Assembly (NCBI GenBank): GCA_024663395.1
Contig: JANFAH010000006.1
Coordinates: 1,426,001-1,490,000, forward strand
Direction: 5' to 3'
DNA from: Pisolithus tinctorius
Taxonomy: Eukaryota > Basidiomycota > Agaricomycetes > Boletales > Pisolithaceae
DNA: 64,000 bases
Shown here in pieces: positions 48,927 to 61,424 of this stretch. Below the pieces are notes generated by a model. The model saw nothing but the letters and a program-made list of their open reading frames with translations, did no database searches and was not told where the DNA came from. Positions within the stretch are counted from its first letter, which is position 1. Each line of letters opens with the position of its first letter. Position numbers and translations under genes: made by a program.

Positions 48927-49763
48927 TTAGTGCGACTCCTTCCACTGGTGCATCGCAGCTATAAGGCCATACAGTTGCAAGGCACTCATGGCACCTCCTA
49001 ACTCAACCCTCAGCATCCTCTCCTGGACATGCACAGGCCAGGATAACAAGTCTCGTAGTGCATTCCCATCAGTAATACCCATCTTGACAAAGTGTGGATG
49101 AAAGGCTTCAAGATTGGGTTTTGCAGATGACAACAATTCCAAGACAGAGCTGCGGACTGGACCCCGCTCACCTGTAGAGTGAGAGTGACCATTGCCACCC
49201 TCGGACTCTGTCTGAGATCAGTACTGAGTTTGGCACTATTTTAGGGACTCACCTATTGGGGTGGGGATGGGGGCAGAGACAAACGCAGGGGCGGAGGCGG
49301 AGGCGGGGGCGGGGGCAGGGAAAAGGGATGATGGGTATGATGGGTTTGATTTCATCCCAGATGTCTTCCCCCTGGATTTATTTGGCTCATGAGCAGGGGC
49401 TTTGCCCTTCGCGAACTGTCGCTGAAGGTTCTGTGGAGCGTATCTTGCAAGATCCTCCTGCTTGGGAGGAAGTGTACCCCGTCCAGTCTTTCCCTTCAGA
49501 AATTTGTACCCGCGGCATGCCTCATTACAGTTTGGATGGAGACGATCCCACCTGACATGTCTTGGACATGCGCCTCCTTTCTTATGCCATAGTACACAAC
49601 TGGTCTCCCTACTGATGCAGCCACCTTCCACACAGGTATGGATACACAACTCAAAACCCCCCTTGGGTTTGTGTGATCGCTGTGGGGCCATCGTGTTGAG
49701 GGAGATAGGAGCAAGCCAGGCTACAAAGCTTGCTGAAATTCGCCTAAACGTTTGCCTGAACAT
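48927..49763 (-). CDS. Cys/His-rich hypothetical protein with Ala-Pro linker
   Basis: Not recognised. Two exons, 49253..49763 and 48927..49171, join by a GTGAGT...CAG intron into 251 aa; a second in-frame ATG at 49691 would give 227 aa and starts just before the Cys-rich part. That part has many Cys and His in short spacing (CIHTCVEGGCISRETSC, then KKGGACPRHVRWD and NCNEACRGYKFLK), suggesting a zinc-binding module. A low-complexity linker of Ala and Pro (PAPAPASASAPAF), encoded by the G-rich repeat near 49266-49320, precedes a helical C-terminus (LEAFHPHFVKMGI, ALRDLLSWP, GGAMSALQLYGL) that looks like a small SAM-type or protein-interaction domain. Function unknown. Confidence 0.6.
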
Positions 49764-50159
49764 TACATAAGTTATACGCTAAATTCGACAAAAAGGACAC
49801 GATTTTGGTGATCGGTGTGGTCTCGGACTCAAGGCTGGTCAACCTGATACATAGTTTGCGACATCGCTTCCAAGCCGGAGGAATGATTCAGGGGATGATT
49901 GCTGCAATTTTTTTTCCGTTTCTTGAGCAGCGGCGAAGGGCCCAAGAGAGACGCGCAGACATCTGACTCAACTATCCCATCGACCTCGTTGTGGCCACGC
50001 AGAGATTAGACAGATGTTCACCTCACGCCTCTAAGGCGAATTACAAGGATGCGGTTCGACCGCGAACCGTGTTCCGCAATAAGGGACCAAGAACAATTTC
50101 GAATGAGTGAATACAGATGAACGGCATACACTAGTACTCCCAAACACAGTTCGGGAAGA
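49764..50159. other. Spacer between the Cys-rich gene and vps5
   Basis: It holds the promoter of the Cys-rich gene and the vps5 3' flank. No other signal seen. Confidence 0.5.
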
Positions 50160-52650
50160 TTACGCAGGAGTCGTCGCCAGACTTCCGTGCTCTTGACCCT
50201 GTTGACCAGAAGTGAGAACCCGATTCAATAATAATTGTTGGTAGTTTTCCCAAGCGGCGATAAGCTTTGGGTTTGTGGTGAGTTTCGTCTAATTAAAGAT
50301 ATTGAAAAAACGGACTTCTCTTTGGCGGGAGATCATGCCATCAAGGAATGCCTGTAAGGCAGTCTTGAAATCTTCTACCCTTTCTTGTTCGAACCTTGCA
50401 ACCTCCGATTTGATCAGACGAGAGCATTGGTCGAACTCATGCTTTGCGTCCAGAGCCCGCCTCTCAGCCTGCGTCCGTTCATGAGATGTGTGTTGAAAAA
50501 AGACGATACGATCGACTTTCCTCAGCGACAAGACTGACGGTATGTCCTACCCTATCTGTAGGTAGGCGCCCTTGCGCCTTTGCTCTATCATGCATCTGCC
50601 TCGCGCGACGAACTTCTGCATCCGCATTTTGACAATTCGCGTATGTTCGTACGCGAGAGTTGAATGCCATCTTTCATTGGCGTAAGTTTACTGTCGCATT
50701 TTACTGAAGTAGAATGCTTACTCGGACGGAGCCGATGAGCCTCGAGTACTCGTCAGCTGCAACGTCTTAAGTCTCTTCCCCCGTCTCCACTATACCAAAC
50801 GTACCTGTGCTCATTAAAGTAATTATATCTTGCTGTGATTGTGTATTTTGGGCTTCTGCCACTACGTGTTCCACGTCGGCTAAAGCGGCAAGGGACCGCT
50901 TTAGCTGCGGTCCTAGCTCGGACGTAGATAGTTCAGAAACTGTAGCGGCGAACTCTTTCGTAGCGGCAGATAGCTCTGTTTACATCTCATCAGGTGTGCG
51001 GTGATCTTTAGATGGAAGAACACAAACCCGCTCGCTGCTTTGCTACAATGTCAATCGACTTCACGAGGCCCCGCAACTGAGACTCAAGGCCGTCCAAATA
51101 CGCCCGTTGCTTATCAAACCACTGAGAGTCACACCATCAAACAAAGCTAAGATATGATCCCATAACATCCACACACCTCGTCAGTTTCGTGGAAACGGGG
51201 TCCAGTCAACGTTTGACCTATAGATGCCATAAGTCCACCCCGTTCGTGAGTCGACTCCGCTTTTTTGTGCTTGACCTACAATCCCGTCCTTCAATGAATA
51301 TCAAAAGGAACGATGCAAAAGAGACCAGACCAACATCTAAAGCGAACGTATCACTCTCCAGGAAGAATTTCAAATCCGAATCCTTCGCAAGGACGGGATG
51401 GTTGGCTATTTTTTGGATGCACTTCTCTAAAGCCAGTCGGCGTTGCTGGACAAACTGCGCGTCAAATCGACCGAAGGTGTGCTTCTCCGGTACGGGCGGA
51501 ACGATGACGCCGGGGTTATTCAGCGAGAGTGTTTCATAGAGCCAGAGGAAGTCGGAGTATCTGCGAAGAACGGAGAACGAAGATTTGGAATATAATGGAG
51601 AGGACGTCTGCAAAGATTTCAGCGCATGAATCGGAAAGGTGAGATGAACGTACCCGAGTGTGTACAGTATACATTATAAACTGCCGAATGGGATCACCCA
51701 CTTTCTGTGGGTCATCGACAGAAATCACAAACAACGGTGGAATAGAACCATCACTGCGTGTGACAGGAGCTGTAGTCATAGTCATGGCAGATGGCTGATC
51801 GAAGTCAATACATTGGAACAATCGACACGGAAGTACGAACCTGCATCGAACCAGCTCGTTCTGCGCTCCTACTTCTGAACTTCGCTGTCTGGCCAATCGG
51901 CGTGTCGTCGTCGTCGTCGTCATCATCAACCCCAGTAGCAGCTGCAGCGGCGAAAGAGGGTGTTGTCAATGTAGATGTGTGACCGTTGGCTTCCCAGGCA
52001 GAGTGCCAACGAGGCTCGTCGAGATGCTCGGGTGCAGAGAACGCTTGGTGGTGACTGGGAGACCGAGGCCGGTCTAATGATGTTTCTGGAGCACGCTCGG
52101 ACGCCGGGGATGGCTCTTGAGAAACAGATAGCTCACTCTTAGATGAAAGCATCGGCGATTTTGTAACAGGAGTGTCCTCCGTCCACATCTCGGTGTTACC
52201 ATGTTTCCTAGACGGAGATTGGCGTTCAGGCTCGGCATGTCCGAGCGCTTTGGCATCGTTACCTGCGGTAGGTACGAACATTCCGAATCCTGGTGTACGA
52301 GAGGGTACGTCTGACTCTGAGTTTACATGAGTCGAGCCTGTTGTTCGTTCGTCTTCATTGTCGTCGGCCGTCTGTGCTACTGCATCAAGGGGATCAACAG
52401 CAGCTTGCGTGCTCTGCTCAACCCCGTTGAAATGCGAGTCGTTAGTGGGTGTAGCGCTCCGCTCCTCTTCGAAACCCGACTTGAAGTAATCAATCTGGGT
52501 ATGTGCCGGTTGTAAATCCTGCTGGGCTTGCGCATAGCTTGCCCAAGGATCAGGCGAGTTCGAACGCGGTTGAGCAAATGGATTAGCAAACGGATTGTCT
52601 TCGAGTACGTTGCGTGAAGACTGAGCAAGCAAGTCGTCGAACCCATCCAT
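50160..52650 (-). CDS. vps5: Retromer sorting nexin Vps5 (PX-BAR)
   Basis: The SNX-BAR subunit that, with Vps17, tubulates endosomes for retromer recycling to the Golgi. Ten exons: 51841..52650, 51654..51794, 51335..51607, 51177..51275, 51028..51121, 50805..50975, 50722..50756, 50530..50670, 50316..50468 and 50160..50264; 673 aa. A disordered acidic N-terminus (DGFDDLLAQS, NPFANPFAQP, and a run of eight Asp encoded at about 51906-51929) precedes the PX domain at about 285-400 (RRYSDFLWLYETL, PPVPEK, QRRLALEKCI, LKFFLESD), which binds PI3P. The BAR coiled coil follows (GPRFHETDEWFDKQ, EFAATVSEL, ARFEQERVEDFK, ELIAAWENYQQLLL). The intron at 50469-50529 has two plausible donors; GTCGCT keeps the frame. 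Mvp1 lies 190 nt upstream on the same strand. Confidence 0.93.
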
Positions 52651-52839
52651 GACGTCGCAGAGAGATGGCGCAGATGGCCGAAGCGCGGTTGGAAGGGCTC
52701 ACTTCACGCGGTCCGGACGGACCGCAACTGCTAATGAGCGTGAACGCGTACATGATAGTCTCGCAGCTAAGCAAGTAAATGTGGTGACCAATGTACATAG
52801 ATGTGCACCATCACTAGATCTGTCTCTGAACCACAAGTC

Positions 52840-55442
52840 CTACTCGAGCGGCATCCCCTCCACTGCGTTCCCCAAGGATACCCAGTTAGCGAGTACCCGG
52901 TCTGCAAACGACTGTTCTTCACGAGCGAAGGTCTGTGTGAGCTTGGACAGTAAAACATTTTCCCGATTATGCAGTACGACGCGTAATTCGTGCCACATAC
53001 TTCACGAAAATGTCAGCAATTCTGACCCACATTACAGGTAGAAGGTCATGCCTACCATGCACGGATGAAAACACGTCGGTTCAAAAGTGAAGCAATTGTT
53101 GCTTGATCCTTCTCGATAAGTACAACGACTCGGTCAGCGTCTTCTTGCCAACCGTCTTTCTGCGCCGCTTTGATACTCTCCAACTTCGTCGAGTTCGAGT
53201 CTATCCGCTTCTTCAGTCGCTCGACGTTGTCGACTGCGAGTCGCTCATGTCTAGCAAATAGATCGCGCATCGCGACATACAGGTCGCGTTGGCTCTGCAG
53301 AAGTCAACGTCAAACATCTTCGAGTATTAGACAGCTAACTCTACCTTCAGGGACTCCAGGGTGGAGTACAATAACATGTTTGTCTACTGGTATCTGAGAT
53401 ACTAGCACCCTAGTAAGCGGAGTCATTACACTTACCCGCTCCTCCAGTAGATCCGAATGGTGTTGAGTATGTGTAGCAACATGTCCGATGCCTTGTCGTA
53501 CGCCATCACATAGGTCGCACTCGTCACCTCTCCAACATCTCTCGTTTACTTCTGCAATCGCTCGTAAAACGTTAGCCAAGCGCGTCATATCAGCCTGGTC
53601 ACCGAGTAGGTTAACATTACGGGTCATCCGCGTCGAGAGTACAGAGTCCGAAAGTAAGGAAACCGTCGACGAAGTGTGTCCGTGTCCATCCGGATGTCCA
53701 GCAGGCGCACCGACATCCAGCGGCGAGATAGGCGAGAAGAGAGGGAGGGCAAAATGAGCCGGCAAATAGGTACGCCAAAGGCCTGAAGGGACCCGTACCG
53801 CAGCTGCTTCGTGTCTCTTTATCATTCGCTCGGCTAGTATGCATATTCTTTGCCATTGCTCAATCAGAGGGCTGAGTTTTCCACGAACCACGCTGCAACA
53901 TGTTATTAAGTAGAGAACGGAATTGGATATGCTTGAGAACCACTTACGCCAACTTCTCCTCCAGATCACTAGGAATCGACATCTCTTCAATTGGGTCGAC
54001 CCTCTTACTGGCCGACTCCTCCTCTAACGAGATTGAAGTTTGCTTTCGCCATGACTCCAATGATGGCTCTGACAGGAAAATTGCGAGGAGTCCATCCTCC
54101 TTAATAACTGGATGATTCCTGAGCGGAATAACTTATACCCAATCAAAACCCCGAAAACCATGCTTACATGACGGCATTCAAAAACCTTGCAAGGCCTTTC
54201 CTGTGGTGGTAGAATGTGTAAGGATAGCCAGGTTTGTTGTTACCAACCAACGCACCTTCGCTGCTCCAAGAACGCAGCATCAGCTAGATATTTAGCTGTG
54301 TGAGAAAAGACCGTAAGAGCTAACGGTACAGGAACTCACGTTGAACGCGCTTTGGGGGAAGTGCGGGTAGGAGACGGAAGGGGTACCTTCGTACTAAGCA
54401 GTCCCACAGGAACACAAATTCTGAGTAGCGACGATGAACAGGTGCTGCTGCGCGCTGTAAAACGATGGATAAACAAAACTTTAAACAGTAGAAGGTTGCA
54501 AACTCGCACGTCAGTCTTAATCTCGTAGACAGTATATCGGTTAAGTATGAACCCTTGTTGGCCTAGGATATTCACTTCTGCTGTGTCTTGCTTGTTCCAC
54601 CAATCCCTAGGCAAACCGCTTCCGGCAAAAGTGGACGTCAAGCCATTAGTTATGGGAGTTATCGGTTGACTAGAGTCGTAGGTTCCTTGGCTGGGATACC
54701 TGGGCACGTTCCAAGGGTCTTCGGGGGCAAAGGTGGGGGGGCGGATGGTAGCCATAGTACTCTGTCTGTAATGCATGTAGGGTGATGAAGAACTTGATTG
54801 CAAGGTATCAATATCCAATGCGGGAATCGGTAGGTCGTTTTCCGCTGCTAAAGCAGCGACTTGCTCGATGCTGATGTCTACGTTAAAGGTGTTGATGGAT
54901 TGCACGCTTACACGAGTGAAGGAATCCTCACCTTTACCCATCTGTGCTAGAGCCACTAGGGCTAGGGCTACATAGAACTCGAGGCTGGATACTCTTGGTT
55001 TTGAACTAACCAGGTTAACGATCTAGGTGCACCGTGTCAATGCCAAGGAGTGCATGTGGACCCGGAGCAGTTACCCTGTCAATAGTAGCAGCTGGAAGGG
55101 AGGAGATTGCAAGGACTCTGGACAGCGCATTAACCGAGACTTCTCCGGTGTTGGTTACATCAACCGCAGCGAAAGCCCTGTGGTACAATTCTGGAATCAT
55201 CGCGTCCGCTGGAAATGGTCTACTGAGCGCTGAACGACGAGGTAACAACCCGGCTGGTTACCTATAACTGAACTGAATGCGGAATTCATGTTGCGTGTAG
55301 GCGGAGGTGTGGACGAAGGGATTGAACTCCACGGGTCGTCATAAATTGAGATGGCGAGAGGGTCTTCGTCGACAAAACTGCCACTCAGACCGTTGACGGG
55401 GGTTGGCCCGTACCGTTGAGCTGCCCGTGGTGCATTAAACAT
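52840..55442 (-). CDS. mvp1: Sorting nexin Mvp1 (SNX8 type)
   Basis: An endosomal PX-BAR protein that acts in retromer-independent recycling and vacuolar sorting. Eleven exons: 55262..55442, 55075..55208, 54510..55022, 54340..54454, 54256..54283, 54168..54200, 53948..54118, 53436..53892, 53345..53383, 53056..53294 and 52840..52999; 689 aa. An EH-like helical segment (MIPELYHRAFAAVDV) comes first. The PX domain starts at GLPRDWWNKQDTAEVNILG and includes HRRYSEFVFLWDCL, LPALPPKR and KGLARFLNAVMNHPV; the DEGLLAIFLSEP-like end reads DGLLAIFLSEPS. The BAR half has HDSDLLEER-type helices (TRMTRNVNLLGDQADM, MRDLFARHERLAVDNVERL). Exons of 28 and 33 nt interrupt the PX domain. Vps5 follows directly. 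Confidence 0.93.
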
Positions 55443-55702
55443 CTTGACGGAAGCTTCTACAGTGTGTCGGTGGTCCCTCAAGTTGTCGGACGCGGGGGGT
55501 TGTTCTTACCCTGAGGCGCTCATGACATGGACACATATGACCGCGTGGTCCGAACTTCTACGGTTCCACTCCAGAGGCTGCATGTAGAAATCTTGCACTT
55601 ATGTAGCTCTCTCATATGTAGGTCTTTCCGGGCGCTCTGAAGATATCCAACTATTTACACCACACGATACATAAAATAAGTCCACGCTGTATAAAGGCAC
55701 GA

Positions 55703-58513
55703 TCACGTATTCTTGGCAGCGAAGTGTAGCGTCCACGAGGACAAAAGACGCTTCGAATTCACTGCATCACCATCGAGGCTGCGCCGAACGAGTATTAATT
55801 ACCGGACCAGTGGGGAACAAGAGAACTTACCCAGGTGTCCCGAAAGTAAGGGGGGCCATGAAGACGAACACCGCAAACATGATAACCGCGAATACGCCCA
55901 CGACTACAGGTCCCTTGGCCCCCAAGTCCGCAAATTCAGAGGGTCGCATGTGAGTTCTTCGTCCAGCGACAGATATAGGGAAGTTAATAGTGTCTGAGAG
56001 AATAAAGTTCAGTACTGAGCCAGCCAGTAGTGCTGATGCAAGGTGGGAAGGTAGATAATGGTGAATGAAGAGCTGGCGGCTCATGAGGAAGAATGGTAGA
56101 TAGTGGACTGCCCAAATGAGCAAGAAGAATCCAGCCGAATTCCACAAACGGTTGCGTATGTCTGCAGGAAATTTTACTTCACATAATCCCAGGGAGAGGT
56201 CACAAAAGACGTACGCTCAGGGATGGCCTCTATGTCTCGCCTACGAGCTACAACATCAGCACCGATGATGCCAACATAAATGGCAATAAAGATGACACAT
56301 ATTGCCCATCCAACAGCATTGCCAATCAGATAGATTTGCTTTTGGGTATCGTTTTCAGTCCAAAAGCTGATGCCGCTAATAAGGAAGGGCCAGTTGATAG
56401 GGCTGCTGGCATAGGGATGGGAGGCGGTGAGACCAGCATTGTGCTGAAGCATGAGAAGTTGCAATTCTCCGAATTTTCGGAAGAAGCCAAGTTTCTTCGG
56501 CTCATTAGGGGTGTTAATTTCGGCAAGATCGATGTTGTTACCTGCTACGCTTAGCATACAATTCTCGAACGGAGGTGTGGGGGACTCACCATCAGTAGAA
56601 ACGATTTCATCAACATACCAAGTTGCAGATTTTTCCATGGCGTTTTTGTTTCCGTTAATTTCCTGCTGCTTGAAAGCCCATTCAGGGAGCTGCTTGGTGT
56701 GTGTCCACATGGACACTTTGGTGGGAACGTGAATGAGCCTAAAGTGTCCTGACTTGCTCTTCCAGGCATCACCAGCATTACCGTCGATCAAATCGAGGTA
56801 GAATAAAGTATCGTTGTGGCGAGAGTGATCATCTTTTGGCCACGTAGTGAACTCCTGGTTTGTGGGCATCAAAGGTGACGCAACGTCATGTGTGAGCAAT
56901 AGTGTCTGTGTGTTCATGTGCAGCAGTTGGATGGTGTCTTCATGCTGAACAACACGACCGCGACCAGCTTCAGGGAGTGCCTTTGTAGGGATGATCTGCC
57001 AGTGGTTGTTGGCGTCTTCGTAACCATAACCGGTAACCTGTTGACCTGTGCACAATGCCGTCAGGTCAGAGCACATGCCAGAAGCGAGGCACTCACCTTG
57101 GCTACTGATACGCCCGTCGTCATACTGCAAGGGATATCTATCCGGGTGGGAATGCAGGAAGACTTTGGTGTCTCTGTGCTTCATGGTGATCACGTCGTAA
57201 TAGTGAAGCTCTGTAAGTGTCATGTCAGGTTACGATCAAGGATCATCTCTCGGCACATCATACCTTGACTGTGCATCAGCAACTCGTTGCCTATGAGAGT
57301 CTCCTGGAACGCAGGGCTCATGAAACTATCGCCTGGGCCAGAATAGGTGAGGACGGCGAAGTGAACGTAAAAGAATGAGAGGTAGATAATGAAAGGGACC
57401 ACAATTAAACCCAGAGCGCGGGCGAGGAAGTGCTTCCAGAAATGTTCCTGGTAAGGACAGGTCAGTCAGAGGCCATCAAGTAAGGGCTTTGAACATACCA
57501 AGGTGTGGCCCTTCTTTATGTCCAAAATGTCCCATAAGTCTATTAAAACAGCGACTCCAATCGTGAGTACCGTCAGGATGCCATTTACTTTCGAACCCCA
57601 GGCGCAAGCCATGAAAAAGCCGGTGGCAATCAACCAACTCCACCACTCCACGGAAAACTCCCTACTGACGGTGAACAACTTAGCAGGGGAGGGCCATCGA
57701 AGACGCACCAGTAGCGTAACTTGCGGAACCTGATGTACGAGTAGATCGTTAAAGACATGAAGAAGATGAGCGTGGCGTCCAGGAGGATGAGGCGAGATTG
57801 CGCGACGTGCGCGTTGTCTGACAACGGTCAGTAGTCCTTAGGCATGCAAGGCTATCACAACTCACCAAAGAGAACTATACATGCCGAGAAGGCTGCGATA
57901 ACGGTGGAATGGCCGGTCTCCTTCATGATCGCGTAGACAATAGGGATAGTAAGGCTACCGAGGATAGCGGGTAGTGCCCGCATGCCAACATACGGGACGT
58001 GGTTTTCCGTGTAACTGTCACCGATGTTGTCGAAGGTAAAATGGCCGTCGAACCCAACAAACCATCCAGCCAGTCCAAAAAGTAGTTTTGCGAATGGTGG
58101 GTGGACGTCGAAGTAGTACTGGCGGAGAATATAGTATGAGGCAAATTTGCCAAAATGTACTTCATCGAAGCTAGAAGTATTGTGGGGTGAGCGCGTTTTT
58201 CCTTCGGTACGGTGTTGACCTTACACCACTTGGTCAGGGTGATTGATTTTGTAGAATCGTAGCGCAAAGGCAAGCGCGGTAAGGACGCCAACGACAGCAG
58301 CACTTGCTTTTGGGGTGTCCAACGCTTGCTCAAACGCGCTCCGAGCTGTCTGTGAATGGTTGAGGATTACGACAGCTACTGGGCACATATACCAGATCGA
58401 CGTACTGGTCGTTGGTACACTGCGTGGACATGGTCCTCATCATCCTGGTCGTAGCTGTCTGAGCGTGTAGTGCTAAATGGCTTTCGGTTGCGTATTTTGC
58501 CTGGGCTCGCCAT
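55703..58513 (-). CDS. pmt4: Protein O-mannosyltransferase Pmt4
   Basis: An ER multipass enzyme that moves mannose from dolichyl phosphate to Ser/Thr of secretory and membrane proteins; the PMT4 group corresponds to human POMT1. Eleven exons: 58406..58513, 58225..58349, 57866..58170, 57709..57817, 57499..57664, 57264..57447, 57097..57210, 56590..57045, 56215..56541, 55831..56161 and 55703..55778; 766 aa. The luminal catalytic loop has Asp-Glu at 80-81 in FDEVHFGKFAS, followed by RQYYFDVHPPFAKL. Three MIR repeats lie in the middle (YYDVITMKHRDTKVFLHSH, DDGRISSQGQQVTGY, SGHFRLIHV). The C-terminus has further membrane helices and ends GLDGDAVNSKRLLSSWTLHF, as in the family. Intact. Confidence 0.95.
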
Positions 58514-59084
58514 GGCGGCCGACTATTAGTGTTGGAGTTTAGTGAAGGTCCATGTTTTTGCCCGCGACGCTTGTTGTATTGCTGCGGTCACGTGATCTGA
58601 ACACGTTGCACAATAGATTCTGGCATTTACTACTTAGGGGCTACGTACACTAAGGTATGTTGCTCTTAGAAGTTCCCTTTTCTCTATCGGCATGGAGGAC
58701 ATCTGATCCGACCTTGCTTGGGCCTTCCATTTGTCCTGTCACCTCGGACTACATTACTCCGCCGCTACATGCATACCAACACGTTCCTATGTCAGCCCTC
58801 AATCAGTTAACCAAACGACATGACATGTACAAGGTACAAAGTACGTATATTTCTTTCACAGCTCACAGCTTATCAGGCACCAGTCCTTGCCTGCAGAGGC
58901 ATATAAATACGGATTTTCTTCCTTCTTCGTTTCCGTTTCCGTTTCCATCTCCCTTTTGTCCTTCACCAAGGGACAGAGTTGTCCGTCTGAAGACGTTGGT
59001 CATAAACTTGACCACCTGACCAGTACGTGCGATTACCCGTGGTTGTTGTCCCAATGGTGAGCTTTGCGTCCACACCCTAGAGCG
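58514..59084. promoter_or_regulatory. Divergent region between pmt4 and the second HET gene
   Basis: TCACGTGA with core CACGTG at 58589-58594 lies 76 nt from the pmt4 start codon. Iterated TTTCCG units occur at about 58928-58950. No gene seen. Confidence 0.45.
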
Positions 59085-61424
59085 ATGCGGTTGTTATATG
59101 TAAAGGCCGTTCTCGAACGGGAAAACAATGTTCAGAAGGTTGGGCCCAAGTCGGAGGTCCTGAGAGAGCTTGATGACAGGACTGTACATTATGCTATTCT
59201 GTCGCATCGCTGGGGGTCCGAGGTCAGTTACGAAGAGCTGATCGGACTTATGGCAATGGGGGAGCAAGACAGGGCGGAGGTCAGGAGCCGTGACGGCTAT
59301 CAGAAGATTATCAGGAGTTGCGAGCGGGCCATGCAGGATGGATACACATGGTTGTGGATTGATACGTGTTGCATTGACAAGCGAAGCAGCGCTGAACTAT
59401 CGGAAGCCATTAACTCCATGTATCGGTGGTATCAAAACTCGCAGAAGTGTTATGCATACCTCAATGATGTTGAAGAGTCAACCTTTCCCCCAGAACGAAA
59501 CGACAGCAAGTTTGGCAGGTCCAATGGCTGGCCAGAGTGGTTCGAGCGAGGCTGGACCCTCCAGGAACTCATTGCTCCAAAAAGGATCGAGTTCTTCAAT
59601 AAGAACTGGGTGTCAATCGGGAGCAAAGCAAGCCTGGCTGACATGCTCCAGAAGGTCACACATATACCCCGTGAAGTCTTGCTGAATACCCCGACTGAAC
59701 AGCGTCCCTGCATCGCACAAATTATGTCTTGGGCTGCTGACCGGAAGACGACGCGGGTGGAAGATCGAGCATATTCGCTGATGGGACTATTTGGAGTGAA
59801 CATGCCGATGTTGTACGGGGAGGGGCAGAAAGCATTCCAGCGGCTACAGCTGGAGATTATCCGAGCATCTAGCGACCACACTATATTTGCATGGGATCCG
59901 TTCGGAAGGATTCGGCGGCCGGGCAATATTCTCGCAGATGACCCCAGCTACTTTCGGGGTTGTCATCGCATCAAACAAGTGGAACCTGCCCACTTTGTCT
60001 TTGATCTAACACGGTATATCCGACAGCATGAACTTAGCAACCACTGGTTCAACAACGTCACCCGTCGACACAGACTCGCTTCGTGGCATGATATTGTGCA
60101 TGGCCAACAATATCGCACAATCTCTATCACCAATACCGGTGTTCAAGTGTGGCTGCCGGTCATACCTTATCACGGCTCCCTGTCCACTGTCAAGGCCGTA
60201 GTGGCAAGTCACCAGATGGAGCTCGTCACCATCGATTTGGCTTTTTATAGATCCGCCTTCGAGAGGTCTTTTGATCCTACAGGGATCTACAAGACCTACC
60301 CAGAGTTTAAGGCACTCTGCCTTGCATATACCGATGAGACTCGGCACGATCTCAAACTTGACGACACGAATGCCTCGTACCATGGTTTCACTCGTTGCGG
60401 TACCTTCCCGCGCGAGATCACTGGCGATACTGTCACACTCTTGTCGCATGTAAGCGATCTCATCGTAGTTGTGTATACCAACAGCGACGCCAGATCTCGC
60501 TTTGCCGTTGGACTTGGTTACTACTCCGACCTGGGCTGGGTGCACGTTGCTTGCGATGAATCCTCTACTAATCAAGAAGAAACTGGAACACCCTGGGCAG
60601 ACTTTGCCAAGAAAGCATATGACATGATGTGGGGTGCACGTGCACATCATGCCCAGCAAGGTACGCCAGCACACGGATATAACGGGAACTCCATTAAGCA
60701 CGCCCATTTTCCTCGGTCCATTTGGGCTGCGAGGGTCGCTTGGGGCCGATGGAACACTGGCAATTCCACGGTGGTGGTTGACGTTGAGCAATGTCCTGGT
60801 TGTTGCCTTGGCCCAATTGCACGGACGGATACGACTGTTGGTGCTTTCTTCCTCTTATGCATGCGTGTCTAACCACCTGTTTTACCGTAGAACGACCGGG
60901 ATGGACTTGATATGCCAGGTCTTATGATGATAACTCTTCCTTCACATCGTCTTCTTCTGGACGGCAGATCAGTATGGCTTCATGAATGTTCTCGGGGGAC
61001 TTCAGTGAGTCATAACACATGTCTTCAGGATGGTCTCGAGCCCGATGCGCAAACTAAACAGCTTGGTGATTATGGTGACTGTATCGGCGGTAACTTTACA
61101 CGTCATGGCAACATATTCGAAGATATGCGGACACTTGGCATTGACCCTGAGAACCCAGCTTATCACCCGGTAGTGAATAGATTCTCCAGCACATCAGACG
61201 AAGAGTTCGCAGCGACGATCATCAGCCGCAGCGATGACTCGATGTTGTCCCGACCTATTGGCCTATCGCTTCCAAGTAGTCGGCATTTCGTGTTGCTGCT
61301 GAAAGCATTGTCAACCCACCTTTCCGACAAACATCTGGTGATAACAAACGTCCAATATTCCCACCATGGTTGGGAAACGAGGATAGGTTCAAATGAAGGT
61401 CGGGCTTATTCCGATGGGCTGTGA
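59085..61424 (+). CDS. HET-domain protein (HET-E-1-like N-terminal half)
   Basis: A fungal incompatibility-type protein of 742 aa from three exons: 59085..60836, 60891..61004 and 61062..61424. HET domain at the N-terminus: RLLYVKAVLE, YAILSHRWG, WLWIDTCCIDKRSSAELSEAINSMYRWY and RGWTLQELIAP, followed by the usual partner region TTRVEDRAYSLMGLFGV and MPMLYGEGQKAF. No NACHT or WD repeats follow; instead a C-terminal segment has LLLDGRSVWLHECS, LGDYGD and NIFEDMRTLGIDPENPAY. The first intron uses a GTTGGT donor; the second (61005-61061) is in frame, so it may or may not be removed. HET domains recognise non-self contact and can trigger cell death; the trigger here is unknown. It is unrelated in domain layout to the HSF-HET gene. 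Confidence 0.88.

Noticed and set aside
51903..51930. CGTCGTCGTC triplet repeat
   Set aside because: It is coding on the minus strand and gives the run of eight Asp in Vps5, not an independent repeat element.
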